A stretch of 25,028 nucleotides of DNA from Sphingobacteriales bacterium (GCA_024640385.1 JAHEFC010000006.1:1-25028), one strand, 5' to 3'; positions 9,743 through 17,676 are shown, counted from the stretch's first letter. The notes: generated from the sequence alone by a model not told the origin. Numbers and translations are program-made.

Positions 9743-9777
9743 TTTTTCGATTTTTTTTAATTTTTTAATTTTTTTTT
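9743..9777 (+). promoter_or_regulatory. U-rich leader just before the RRM gene
   Basis: Four T runs of 5 to 9 bases, separated by short purine-containing breaks, fill this stretch and end three bases before the ATG at 9781. In the mRNA this is a U-rich single-stranded tract covering the ribosome landing site. An RRM protein could bind it, which would give autoregulation; that is inference. Confidence 0.45.
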
Positions 9778-9780
9778 AGA

Positions 9781-10089
9781 ATGAACATTTATGTTTCAAA
9801 CCTAAGCTTCAACGTACAAGATGAAGACTTAAGAGATTTTTTCACTCCTTTTGGAGAAGTAACTTCTGCAAAGATCATCATGGATAAAATGACAAACCAA
9901 TCACGTGGATTTGGCTTTGTTGAAATGAGTGATGATGCGGCTGCACAAAAAGCAATTACTGACCTTCACGACGGAGTTGTAGAAGGCAGAACGGTAAGGG
10001 TTATGGAAGCAAAGCCGAGGGAAGACAGGCCGGCCCGTAGCAATACAGGCTACAATAACAGTAACGGTTATAATAATAACAGGCACTAA
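9781..10089 (+). CDS. Single-RRM RNA-binding protein
   Basis: 102 residues: one RNA-recognition motif (1-77) plus a short Asn/Gly/Tyr/Arg-rich tail (78-102). RNP2 is IYVSNL at 3-8 and RNP1 is RGFGFVEM at 42-49, with the aromatic residues that stack on RNA bases present in both. Length and layout match the small bacterial RRM proteins of cyanobacteria (Rbp) and Bacteroidota. These bind single-stranded, often U-rich RNA and in some species respond to cold. It is preceded by a U-rich leader and followed 13 bases later by a strong intrinsic terminator, so it is a single-gene transcript. The targets are unknown. Confidence 0.95.
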   Translation: MNIYVSNLSFNVQDEDLRDFFTPFGEVTSAKIIMDKMTNQSRGFGFVEMSDDAAAQKAITDLHDGVVEGRTVRVMEAKPREDRPARSNTGYNNSNGYNNNRH

Positions 10090-10102
10090 ACATATCGTTC
10101 TT

Positions 10103-10132
10103 AAAAAGCCCCGGCAACCCCGGGGCTTTTTT
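10103..10132. terminator. Strong bidirectional intrinsic terminator
   Basis: A 12-bp perfect stem, AAAAAGCCCCGG with CCGGGGCTTTTT, loop CAACC at 10115-10119, and T runs on both strands. It ends the RRM transcript and can also stop the minus-strand unit arriving from 10179. Confidence 0.93.
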
Positions 10133-10178
10133 ATTTCAGTCCAAATGCCAGTTAAATATCCCAATTCGATATTCTTCA

Positions 10179-10658
10179 CTACGATTTTTTCAAAGGCGAC
10201 AGCAACTTATTCAGGTCATATTGTATATCCTCATGCAGGCCTTCCATCGTTTTCTCTATTTTCTTCAGCTGGTTCAGGTAGAGATTGTTGAGCGCCGGAT
10301 TTTTATCGATCCTGATGCCACTGTCTTGAACCAGTTTACAGAAATGGATCAATAGTTCTGCCTCCGCCTGTTTTGATCCGGAAAACCGGATATGCTTGTT
10401 CGTTATCCTTAATACCTTCCGTATGGTCTTCTTGGCAAAATAGACATGTGAAACATTGATATCCAGGAATTCTGTTTCCATTAGTTTCCTTACGGAATCT
10501 ATATATCCGGAAATATCATGCGATTCAAAAAGCAGGAAAGTCAGCAGCTCCTTATTCTCTTTCTTAGATCTGGCTAATTGAAGGGTAATATTTACGAGTT
10601 CACCATGTGGGAGGGCCAGTAATTCCTGTTTTATTTCCTGTATGGTAGCTGCTTTCAT
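10179..10658 (-). CDS. Cytoplasmic alpha-helical protein of unknown function
   Basis: 159 residues, no signal peptide or membrane segment. The sequence is rich in Leu, Lys and Glu and looks almost wholly helical. Notable pieces are ELLALPHGELVNITLQLARSKKENKELLTFLLFE (split here as one continuous helical region at residues 12-45) and a C-terminal half with LYLNQLKKIEKTMEGLHEDI. I do not recognise a catalytic motif. It starts 14 nt after the SRPBCC gene on the same strand and is the second gene of that unit; the bidirectional terminator at 10103-10132 ends the transcript. It is probably a conserved hypothetical of Bacteroidota; no function can be proposed. Confidence 0.8.
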   Translation of the reverse strand: MKAATIQEIKQELLALPHGELVNITLQLARSKKENKELLTFLLFESHDISGYIDSVRKLMETEFLDINVSHVYFAKKTIRKVLRITNKHIRFSGSKQAEAELLIHFCKLVQDSGIRIDKNPALNNLYLNQLKKIEKTMEGLHEDIQYDLNKLLSPLKKS

Positions 10659-10672
10659 ATTGGTATATCGAT

Positions 10673-11050
10673 TCAGGCAAAAAAATCATCCAGGGCCTGG
10701 AAATAGCTTTCACCCCATCCCTGGGTGATGTCTGCATATTCAGTGTCCGGGATATTCGTATGTCGCAATTCTACCGATGTACCCTGGGCATGCGGATGTA
10801 AGATGATCGTAACGATGGAAGGCTCGTCCTGTTCACCAAAATACCATTGCTGTTCAATTTTCTTACCGGGTATAAAAGAGATATTCTTTCCGGAAATACT
10901 GCCGTCCCACAAAGAAAATTCCGAACCTGGCTCTTCAGACATTTCAGCAGGCTCACCTGTCCATAATCGAATGGCAAGCGGGTTGGTCAGTGCCTTGTAC
11001 ACCTCCTCCGGACTTGCGGGAATGATAAAATACTTTTTATAGTCTTTCAT
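10673..11050 (-). CDS. SRPBCC (AHSA1/START-like) domain protein
   Basis: 125 residues making a single helix-grip domain. It opens with the typical KYFIIPASPEEVYKALTNPLAIRLWTG segment (strand, then helix) and closes with GWGESYFQALDDFF, the long C-terminal helix that lines the ligand cavity. The middle has FSLWDGSISGKNISFIPGKKIEQQW, as in Aha1-type activators of unknown ligand. It is the promoter-proximal gene of a two-gene minus-strand unit. Such proteins bind small hydrophobic ligands or act as folding partners; the ligand is not evident. Confidence 0.9.
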   Translation of the reverse strand: MKDYKKYFIIPASPEEVYKALTNPLAIRLWTGEPAEMSEEPGSEFSLWDGSISGKNISFIPGKKIEQQWYFGEQDEPSIVTIILHPHAQGTSVELRHTNIPDTEYADITQGWGESYFQALDDFFA

Positions 11051-11147
11051 TAGAAATCTTTCTACTCACAATATAAATAGCAATCATTTTCAAAGTGACA
11101 CGCCATGGTGTTGCTTCCATTTTGCTACCAGACCGTTTTAAAACACG

Positions 11148-11172
11148 AAACCCCTTGATAATCAAGGGGTTT
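11148..11172. terminator. Palindromic terminator next to tRNA-Arg
   Basis: AAACCCCTTGAT is followed by one base and its exact reverse complement ATCAAGGGGTTT, a 12-bp perfect dyad. It lies 12 bases beyond the 3' end of the minus-strand tRNA and can end its transcription. T-rich DNA follows on the plus side and an interrupted T tract on the minus side. Confidence 0.75.
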
Positions 11173-11184
11173 ATTTTTAAGTAG

Positions 11185-11256
11185 TAGTCCCGACAGGAAT
11201 CGAACCTGTATCTAAAGTTTAGGAAACTTCTATTCTATCCATTGAACTACGGGACC
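11185..11256 (-). tRNA. tRNA-Arg, anticodon CCU
   Basis: A full cloverleaf is seen on the minus strand. The acceptor stem is GGTCCCG/CGGGACT with discriminator A. The D stem is GTTC/GAAT. The anticodon stem GAAGT/ACTTT carries loop TTCCTAA, giving anticodon CCT (reads AGG). The T stem is ACAGG/CCTGT with loop TTCGATT. The 3' CCA is not encoded. Length is 72 bases. Confidence 0.96.
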
Positions 11257-11290
11257 AAATGGGGCGGCAAAAATAGGGAAAAACGCATTA

Positions 11291-11406
11291 ATTCCGGATT
11301 CCGAATTACGAATTCCGGATACAATTCAGTCACAGCAACGAATCTGCCAATCCAGAATCTGGAATTCGGAATCCGCCAATCCGTCAATCCGTCAATCCGT
11401 AAATCC
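11291..11406. repeat. Composite element: 7-mer inverted repeat plus 8-mer array (copy A)
   Basis: Left arm at 11291-11320: four 7-bp units ATTCCGG, ATTCCGA, ATTACGA, ATTCCGG. A spacer follows, then a right arm at 11349-11376 with AATCCAG, AATCTGG, AATTCGG, AATCCGC, matching the left arm at about 21 of 25 positions in inverted orientation. The right arm runs into an 8-bp array: AATCCGCC, AATCCGTC twice, AATCCGTA, then AATCC, ending at 11406. The next base starts a promoter -7 element. The first 30 bases are identical to the left arm of copy D at 24217-24246. Confidence 0.85.
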
Positions 11407-11414
11407 TATCTTTG
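11407..11414 (+). promoter_or_regulatory. TAnnTTTG -7 element just before the TPR gene
   Basis: TATCTTTG ends only four bases before the ATG at 11419. Initiation about 5 to 7 bases downstream would place the transcript start at or next to the start codon, so the mRNA would be leaderless or nearly so. Confidence 0.6.
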
Positions 11415-11418
11415 CGCC

Positions 11419-12069
11419 ATGAATTGGTTCAATACGTTTATCAGATACAGGTTCTGGATCAGCATCGCCATCCTCATTCTGGCAGTAGTAGTCAATATCA
11501 CCAGCGGCTTCTGGCCCTCATTTATATTATACCTGGCAGCAGCGATCATGCTGTTCACCCATTTTTTCTTCGGCCCGCTCCGCCTGATCCAGGATCACCT
11601 GGAAGCCGGCGACATCGAAGGCGCCAAGAAAGTACTGGACATGATCTGGTTCCCCAACCTCCTGTACAAACCCGTTCAGTCGGTCTACTATACCCTCAAA
11701 GGGAATATCGCCATGATGGAGCAGGACTTCGACTCTGCAGAAAAACACATGAAGAAAAGCCTCGACCTGGGCGTGCCCATGAAAGAAGCGGAAGGCGCCA
11801 ATAAACTCCAGCTCGGCATGATGGCCCTGCAAAAAGGAGATATGAAACAGGGCGAAAGCCTTATCAGGGCAGCACTCAAAGCCGGGATACCCGACAAAGA
11901 AAGCGCCGCCCTTGCCTACCTGCAAATGTGCCAAATCATGATGCAGAAAAGAGAATTCCGCGCGGCTAAAGACTATTTCCGTAGGGCAAAAGCAGAGAAA
12001 CCAACCCAAAAACAGGTGTTGGACCAGATCAAACAGATCGAGAAATATATTTCCCGAATGCCCGGATAA
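11419..12069 (+). CDS. Membrane-anchored TPR protein
   Basis: 216 residues. Two hydrophobic segments (about 12-29 and 32-50) anchor the protein in the inner membrane. The rest is soluble and made of tetratricopeptide-like helix pairs: LEAGDIEGAKKVLDMIW, YYTLKGNIAMMEQDFDSAEKHMKKSL, LQLGMMALQKGDMKQGESLIRAAL and LQMCQIMMQKREFRAAKDYFRRA. This implies a scaffold role in protein-protein contacts; the partner is unknown. The frame is open back to 11242, but that extension crosses the tRNA and repeat copy A, so the ATG at 11419, just after a promoter -7 element, is chosen. A strong terminator at 12101-12129 ends this single-gene unit. Confidence 0.9.
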   Translation: MNWFNTFIRYRFWISIAILILAVVVNITSGFWPSFILYLAAAIMLFTHFFFGPLRLIQDHLEAGDIEGAKKVLDMIWFPNLLYKPVQSVYYTLKGNIAMMEQDFDSAEKHMKKSLDLGVPMKEAEGANKLQLGMMALQKGDMKQGESLIRAALKAGIPDKESAALAYLQMCQIMMQKREFRAAKDYFRRAKAEKPTQKQVLDQIKQIEKYISRMPG

Positions 12070-12100
12070 GGTGAGTTCCTATAAGATTAGCAAGATGTTT

Positions 12101-12129
12101 AATGTGTGCTGCAAGCGCACATTTTTTTT
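12101..12129 (+). terminator. Intrinsic terminator after the TPR gene
   Basis: Stem ATGTGTGC (12102-12109) with GCGCACAT (12115-12122), one G-T pair, loop TGCAA, followed by eight T. It lies 32 bases after the stop codon. Confidence 0.9.
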
Positions 12130-12430
12130 GGTCAGCAGCGGCTATTGACAAATAAATGGTGGGTGCTTTAACAAGGCGGGTATCTTTTACAGGTCAAATG
12201 TGGACCAATTACTGGCCACACATTTTATCATAACTCGGTGCAATCTAAGGGGTGTAATCTTGGTTAGGTGCCGCAATTTGTCAGGATGACAATTGCATAA
12301 GGTGTCGCAACGGCTGTTAACTGAATGCAAATTAAATATTCCAATACCCCTGACAATACCCTTTTAGTGGTATAATATTGAACTTTTGTGTCATATTAGC
12401 CATATCATTCAGCTAAAGCCTGAAACAAAT
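12130..12430. other. Gene-free stretch with a hairpin and a direct repeat
   Basis: No coding region is supported. A hairpin pairs GCAATTTGTCA (12273-12283) with TGACAATTGC (12287-12296), one base bulged. It is flanked by a direct repeat of AGGTGYCGCAA (about 12266-12276 and 12300-12310). The arrangement looks like a small palindromic insertion or a decayed element. No terminator T tract is attached. Confidence 0.5.
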
Positions 12431-12922
12431 CTATGATTTCTCCAATATTTGGGGCATTTTCCATACCCCAAAAAGCTCTTCTACCCTTTTAAACCGGAAT
12501 TCAAAGATCCCTTCCAGCTGCTTCTTTATAATTAAGCTGTTCGCCAGGTCGCCCAGGAACCATCCAGGCACTTTATAATGTATAAGGTCCGTCATCTCTA
12601 CCCCCTCGCCGATCTCCCGGAAATGATGCTGGTGATGCCAGAGGCTGTAAGGCCCGAAACGCTGTTCATCGATAAAATATTCCCTGTCTTTCACATGCGT
12701 GATCTCCGTCATCCAGAACATGGGGATGCCTAATACTGGCTTTACATTGTAGGTCATCACCTGACCCGCATACATTTCTTCGCCAAAAAGTTCATTCGTG
12801 AACTTCAGGTTCAGGTAATCAGGCGTCATTACCGCCAGGTTCTTGGGGTGAGAGAAAAAATTCCATGCTTCATCTAAACTAACCGGTATGTTCTGGACCT
12901 TTTTTAAACTATATACTGCCAT
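12431..12922 (-). CDS. SRPBCC-family ligand-binding protein (COG4276-like)
   Basis: 163 residues forming one START/helix-grip domain. The opening YSLKKVQNIPVSLDEAWNFF, followed by SHPKNLAVMTPDYL, is characteristic of the COG4276 group, often labelled a cell-division inhibitor-like SRPBCC domain. The middle has WMTEITHVKDREYFIDEQRFGPYSLWHHQHHF and MTDLIHYKVPGW; the C-terminal helix holds LEGIFEFRFKRVEELF. It is unrelated in detail to the SRPBCC protein at 10673-11050. It is divergent from the helicase-nuclease gene across a 77-base gap. The ligand and function are unknown. Confidence 0.88.
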   Translation of the reverse strand: MAVYSLKKVQNIPVSLDEAWNFFSHPKNLAVMTPDYLNLKFTNELFGEEMYAGQVMTYNVKPVLGIPMFWMTEITHVKDREYFIDEQRFGPYSLWHHQHHFREIGEGVEMTDLIHYKVPGWFLGDLANSLIIKKQLEGIFEFRFKRVEELFGVWKMPQILEKS

Positions 12923-12999
12923 CTGGGGAAAATGTTTTGCTCACGGGGGAGCATTTTAAAGTAATTTGAATTCCCTTAAAAACACCCGAAACCTATCTT

Positions 13000-15900
13000 A
13001 TGTTGACAGTTTCCCAAAAGTTGAAAGAATCTTTCGAAAAAGAATATCAAAGGCTCAATAATGCCCAACGGGAAGCCGTGGATGCTATCGAAGGTCCTGT
13101 GATGGTGATCGCCGGTCCCGGTACGGGAAAAACCCAGATCCTGGCCTGCCGGATCGCCAAGATCCTGCTGGAAACAGATGCTGCCCCGGAAAATATTCTC
13201 TGCCTCACATTCACAGATGCCGGCACCATTGCCATGCGAAAACGCCTGGTGCAGTTCCTGGGCAGTGATGCATACAAGGTCAACATTCACACCTTTCATT
13301 CATTCTGTAATAAAGTGATCCAGGAACAGAGCCGCCTTCTTCGTAAACCCGACCTGGAAGCCCTCTCCGATCTGGAACGCGTGCAGATCATGAAAGAACT
13401 GATCGACGGGTTCACCAACGATAATCCACTGAAGCGTTTGAAAGGTGAAGTCTACTTCGATTTAAAAAACCTCGGCTCTCTTTTTTCAACCATGAAAAGG
13501 GAGGCCTGGACACCCGAATACCTGATCCGGCATATTGATCACTATATTAATGTCAAGATCCCGGAGATCCATACCAATAAGAAAAACCCAAAGCTTGGTA
13601 TCACACAAAAAGGCCAGGATGAAATTAAAAAATATGAAAGGTCAAAAGCTGCGGTGCAGGCATTTTCCACTTACCAGGATATCCTGTCCAAAAAAAGCAG
13701 GTATGATTTTGACGATATGATCAACTGGGTGATCAGGCTTTTCGAAGAACAAACCGAAGTGTTACAGGGATACCAGGAAGCCCTTCAATACCTGCTGGTG
13801 GATGAATACCAGGATACCAGCGGGTCGCAGAACAAGATCGTTGAACTGCTGACCTCTTACTGGGAAGACAATCCAAACCTGTTTGTAGTGGGTGACGACG
13901 ACCAGAGTATCTACAGGTTCCAGGGTGCCAACATTGAGAATATGATGGCGATCAGGGAAAGACTGAAAAAAAACCTGAAAACAGTTGTACTCACAGATAA
14001 CTACCGCAGTGTGCAGCCCATTCTTGATGCCGCCACTTCACTGATCGGCCAGAACAAAAAACGCCTGATCGGGAAGATCGATGGTCTTAGCAAAGAACTC
14101 AACGCAGCAAGGGCGGAACTCACCGGCCTCACCATCCTGCCGGTAGCCAGGGTTTATGAAAATGAATTCTCGGAAAATGCACATGTGGCCAATGAGATCC
14201 GGAAGCTGGTTGAACAGGGCGTGAAACCCGGAGAGATCGCCATCATTTACCGTGAACATAAATTCGGTGACGAGCTGCAGAAATTCCTTCACCTGGCAAA
14301 GGTTCCATTCTTTGTAAAGAAATCAATGAACCTGCTGGAAGATCTTTTCATCAGGAAGATCCTGAATATATTCAGGTATATCAATATGGAGAACGACCTT
14401 CCTAACGGCGGCGAATACTTGCTTTTCGAAATACTGCATTATGATTTCTTTGGTTTGGATCCGGTTGACATCGCCCGCATCACCAGGGAGAAAAAAGGAA
14501 GTCTGAGGGAATACATTGATGATATCGGCGCAGAGCAGGCCGGCATGCTGTTCTCTTCTGATGAAACCAGCGGAAAGATCCACCATGTCAGTTCGGTGCT
14601 GAACATGCTGCAGCAGGGATCTTACAATCTCCCCTTGCAGCAATGGTTTGAGAAGCTCATTAACGAAACCGGCATACTTGCACACATAACAAAGCATGAA
14701 GAGAAGGTATGGATGATGGAGAAACTGTCTTGCCTGTTCAACTATATCAAAGAAGAAACCCATCGTCATCCGCTGCTCTCACTGAAGGAATTTGTGAGTA
14801 TCATCGACCTGATGGATGAGAATGATCTTTCACTGCAACTGATACAGACAACCGGAAATGAAACGGGTGTGAACCTGATGAGCTGCCATGGCAGCAAAGG
14901 GCTGGAGTTTGAATATGTATTTTTCCTTGGCGCAAGGTCTGATATCTGGGAATCCAAGAGCAATAAAAACAAAGGATTCATCCTTCCCCCTACGGTATTT
15001 GAAGGCAGTGACCAGGAAGCATCAGTGAAGGATGAAGAAGATATGGAAGAACTGAGGAGGTTGTTCTTTGTTGCCGTCACCAGGGCGGAGAAACATATCT
15101 ATATCTCTTATCCAAAGATGAAAAATGACGGCAAAGAACTGATGGCATCCATGTTCCTGGAAGAAATACGATCGGCCCTGGACATCAAAGAAGAATTGAT
15201 TGAATTGAACGATGCTGAGAAACTGGAATTCCAGGCCCTGCGGTTCGGCATCATTGAAAAACCGGTGCTGGCCAGGGCAGAGAAAAGTTATATTGATGGC
15301 TTGCTGGCGAAGTTTGTAATGAACGTCTCGGCCCTGAATAATTACCTCGACTGCCCAATCGGATTTTATTATACCAGCCTTGTGAAAGTGCCCGGCGCAA
15401 AATCTGAGAATGCGTCTTTTGGTACAGCAGTACACGCTGCATTGAAAGTGATCTATGATGAAGGAAAGGGGAAAGATAAATTTCCTCCTGTGGCCAGGTT
15501 GCAGGACCAGTTCAGGGTTGCCCTGGCGAAGGAAAGGGAACATTTTACCCATGAAAGTTTTACGCGTTTCACAGATCATGGCATCAATGTGCTGGCTGCC
15601 TATCACGAACATATGTTTCTGCACTCAACACCTCCGAAGGTGCTGGTAACTGAATACAGGCTGGATGGCGTGGCCCTCGACAATATTCCTTTGAGGGGCT
15701 TTACTGACCTGATCACCTTTGAAGGGAATGATATTGTGATCACGGATTTCAAAACGGGTGATTACGTCAAGGCTCTTGACAGTTTCAAAAAGCCCGGCGA
15801 AAAAGAGGAACTGCCACACGGTGGGAATTACTGGCGCCAGGCCGTATTTTATAAGATCCTGATTGACCTTTTACCAAAACCATGGCTGGTCCAGTATGTG

Positions 15901-16140
15901 GAGTTCGATTTCATTGAACCCGATAAAAAAGGCAAATGGCAGAAACAAAGATTGGCCATTTCGCCAGAAGATGTGTATCTGGTAGAACAGCAGATCAGGG
16001 AGGTATGGGAAAAGATCCAAAACCATGATTTCTACACCGGTTGCGGCAAACCCAAATGCAACTGGTGCAATTTCACCAAAGACAATAAGATCTACCTGAA
16101 GCTGGAAGAAGAAGAACCCGGCCAGGAGGTACTGATTTAA
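13000..16140 (+). CDS. UvrD-type helicase fused to Fe-S PD-(D/E)XK nuclease
   Basis: 1046 residues, a DNA repair/recombination enzyme combining a superfamily 1A motor with a nuclease. Helicase motifs: I GPGTGKTQ at 39-46, II DEYQD at 268-272, III GDDDQSIYRFQGA, V SCHGSKGLEFEYV and VI RRLFFVAVTRAEKH at 686-699. The C-terminal nuclease shows His812 in FGTAVH, Asp903 in GFTDLI and Asp916/Lys918 in ITDFKTGD, the PD-(D/E)XK core. Four cysteines, Cys785 (YLDCP) and Cys1015, Cys1020 and Cys1023 (CGKPKCNWC), match the split 4Fe-4S cluster of AddB- and AdnA/B-like nucleases. The whole resembles one subunit of AdnAB more than RecB. No partner subunit lies beside it. The start at 13000 is 20 residues before the Q-motif LNNAQREAV, as expected. 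Confidence 0.93.
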   Translation: MLTVSQKLKESFEKEYQRLNNAQREAVDAIEGPVMVIAGPGTGKTQILACRIAKILLETDAAPENILCLTFTDAGTIAMRKRLVQFLGSDAYKVNIHTFHSFCNKVIQEQSRLLRKPDLEALSDLERVQIMKELIDGFTNDNPLKRLKGEVYFDLKNLGSLFSTMKREAWTPEYLIRHIDHYINVKIPEIHTNKKNPKLGITQKGQDEIKKYERSKAAVQAFSTYQDILSKKSRYDFDDMINWVIRLFEEQTEVLQGYQEALQYLLVDEYQDTSGSQNKIVELLTSYWEDNPNLFVVGDDDQSIYRFQGANIENMMAIRERLKKNLKTVVLTDNYRSVQPILDAATSLIGQNKKRLIGKIDGLSKELNAARAELTGLTILPVARVYENEFSENAHVANEIRKLVEQGVKPGEIAIIYREHKFGDELQKFLHLAKVPFFVKKSMNLLEDLFIRKILNIFRYINMENDLPNGGEYLLFEILHYDFFGLDPVDIARITREKKGSLREYIDDIGAEQAGMLFSSDETSGKIHHVSSVLNMLQQGSYNLPLQQWFEKLINETGILAHITKHEEKVWMMEKLSCLFNYIKEETHRHPLLSLKEFVSIIDLMDENDLSLQLIQTTGNETGVNLMSCHGSKGLEFEYVFFLGARSDIWESKSNKNKGFILPPTVFEGSDQEASVKDEEDMEELRRLFFVAVTRAEKHIYISYPKMKNDGKELMASMFLEEIRSALDIKEELIELNDAEKLEFQALRFGIIEKPVLARAEKSYIDGLLAKFVMNVSALNNYLDCPIGFYYTSLVKVPGAKSENASFGTAVHAALKVIYDEGKGKDKFPPVARLQDQFRVALAKEREHFTHESFTRFTDHGINVLAAYHEHMFLHSTPPKVLVTEYRLDGVALDNIPLRGFTDLITFEGNDIVITDFKTGDYVKALDSFKKPGEKEELPHGGNYWRQAVFYKILIDLLPKPWLVQYVEFDFIEPDKKGKWQKQRLAISPEDVYLVEQQIREVWEKIQNHDFYTGCGKPKCNWCNFTKDNKIYLKLEEEEPGQEVLI

Positions 16141-16173
16141 CAAACAGGCGTCGGGCAATATGCGGAAAGGGCT

Positions 16174-16181
16174 TAAGTTTG
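16174..16181 (+). promoter_or_regulatory. TAnnTTTG -7 element before repeat copy B
   Basis: TAAGTTTG matches the consensus. Initiation near 16187 would put the whole repeat hairpin (16192-16265) into the 5' leader of the lipoprotein mRNA. Confidence 0.5.
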
Positions 16182-16191
16182 CACGCTAATA

Positions 16192-16265
16192 ATTCCGGAT
16201 TCCGGATTGCGGATTCCGGATTGAAATGATTCTTGATCCGGAATTCGGAATCCGGAATCCGGAAT
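16192..16265. repeat. 7-mer inverted tandem repeat (copy B)
   Basis: Left arm 16192-16222 is ATTCCGG, ATTCCGG, ATTGCGG, ATTCCGG, ATT. After a 13-base spacer the right arm 16236-16265 is ATCCGG, AATTCGG, AATCCGG, AATCCGG, AAT. The arms pair at 28 of 30 positions. The element ends four bases before the ATG of the lipoprotein gene. Confidence 0.92.
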
Positions 16266-16269
16266 AATC

Positions 16270-17676
16270 ATGTATCGAATATATCTCTCCCTCATAGTCC
16301 TTCTTCTGTCTGCAGTTTTTTTCCGCTGCGGCCAACCGCTGCCGCCTATGGGAGGAGCTAAAGATACCATCCCGCCCATGCTGGCGAAAGCGGTTCCTGC
16401 TGACTCTGCCATCAATGTAAAAACAAACAAGATCGTGCTGGAATTCTCTGAATATATCCAGATGCAGAGCGGGGGACAGCAACAGATCATTGTATCTCCG
16501 GTACCGGAAGTACAGCCCCTGATCGAAGCGCGGTTGAAGAATGTGACCATCAAACTGAAAGACAGCCTGAAGCCAAACACCACATACTCCATCAATTTCG
16601 GAGATGTGATCCAGGATATCAATGAAAGTAATCCCATTAAAAATTTCACTTACGTATTCTCAACCGGATCGGTAATAGATACTGGCAAATTATCAGGGAG
16701 AATTGTACTGGCTGAGACCGGACTGGCAGACAGTACGATATTCGCCATCCTGCAACCCGAAATCTCTGACACAGCAGTTCGTACTAAAAAACCAATGTAT
16801 TCAGCCAGGCTGAACAAAGAAGGATTCTTCAATTTCCGATTCATTGCCCCCGGCACCTACAATGTTTTTGCATTAAAAGACCTGGACGGCAGTTTGAAAT
16901 ACGACCAGGTCACTGAACTGTTCGGGTTTCTGGACACGCCCGTAAATGTCAGTTCCGCCACCCTCCCGGTTAAGATCAATGCATTCCAGGAAGAAAAGGA
17001 AAAGCCACGGACCACAAGCCCTTCAACCGGCGGCAAACCCGCTGCCAATAAGGACGACAGAAGATTGCGTTATTCCACGAATACTGAAATGGGATCATTG
17101 GATTATCTCGGCGACCTGAAACTCAGCTTCGACAAAAAACCCGTGAAATTCGACAGCACCAAGATCTACCTGGCAACAGATAGCGGCATAAGGCTTCCTT
17201 CAGTACTCTCCCTTGATTCAAATGTTTTAACGATCATTCATAAATGGACACCGGGCACCAGGTATAAATTGTTTGTTGAAAAAGGACTGGCTGAAGATAC
17301 CATTGGCAATGCTGTGCTGAGAAACGATACTTTAAATATCACCACAAAGAGAACGGAAGATTACGGCAGTTTGTCGATCCGGTTCCAGGAGCTGGACACC
17401 TCCGCACATCCCGTATTATTGTTTTACGCCAACGAAAAACTCAAATTCTCAAAGGCCATAACATTCAGCAGGCTTGATATCCCCCAGATGTTACCGGGCG
17501 AGTACGAATTGCGCATTTTGTTTGACCGCAATGGAAATGGTATCTGGGATACCGGCAACTACGGGAAGCGCCTGCAGCCCGAGATCATCAAAACAAGAAA
17601 GCAAAAACTTAATATAAGGGCTAACTGGGATAATGAAGTTGATATCAATATCAGGCAGGTCCAAAATCAGGATTAA
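16270..17676 (+). CDS. Ig-like-domain lipoprotein
   Basis: 468 residues, exported lipoprotein. The hydrophobic stretch 5-17 ends at Cys20 (FFRC, a loose lipobox) followed by GQPLPPMGGAKDTIPP, the start typical of a conserved Bacteroidota lipoprotein family. Residues about 35-135 form an SbsA-type Ig-like domain (INVKTNKIVLEFSEYIQ, NTTYSINFGDVIQDINE). A Ser/Thr/Pro/Lys linker lies near 240-260. Near the C-terminus DRNGNGIWDTGNYGKRLQPE (from Asp419) is a calcium-loop-like motif shared by the family. The protein probably sits on the outer membrane or cell surface; its role is unknown. The stop codon overlaps the recR promoter element. Confidence 0.88.
   Translation: MYRIYLSLIVLLLSAVFFRCGQPLPPMGGAKDTIPPMLAKAVPADSAINVKTNKIVLEFSEYIQMQSGGQQQIIVSPVPEVQPLIEARLKNVTIKLKDSLKPNTTYSINFGDVIQDINESNPIKNFTYVFSTGSVIDTGKLSGRIVLAETGLADSTIFAILQPEISDTAVRTKKPMYSARLNKEGFFNFRFIAPGTYNVFALKDLDGSLKYDQVTELFGFLDTPVNVSSATLPVKINAFQEEKEKPRTTSPSTGGKPAANKDDRRLRYSTNTEMGSLDYLGDLKLSFDKKPVKFDSTKIYLATDSGIRLPSVLSLDSNVLTIIHKWTPGTRYKLFVEKGLAEDTIGNAVLRNDTLNITTKRTEDYGSLSIRFQELDTSAHPVLLFYANEKLKFSKAITFSRLDIPQMLPGEYELRILFDRNGNGIWDTGNYGKRLQPEIIKTRKQKLNIRANWDNEVDINIRQVQNQD

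Noticed and set aside
11291..11406. CRISPR-like array
   Set aside because: The units are 7-8 bp and contiguous, without unique spacers of even length, and no cas genes are present.
11242..11418. N-terminal extension of the TPR gene to 11242
   Set aside because: It would read through the tRNA-Arg gene and repeat copy A; the residues are repeat-encoded and the promoter element lies just before 11419.
12938..12958. Hairpin TGCTC/GAGCA as a terminator between 12922 and 13000
   Set aside because: The flanking genes diverge, so a terminator is not expected; the stem is only five base pairs.
15022..15624. Minus-strand open frame of 200 codons inside the helicase-nuclease gene
   Set aside because: It is antisense to conserved helicase motif VI and the nuclease domain; no family features.
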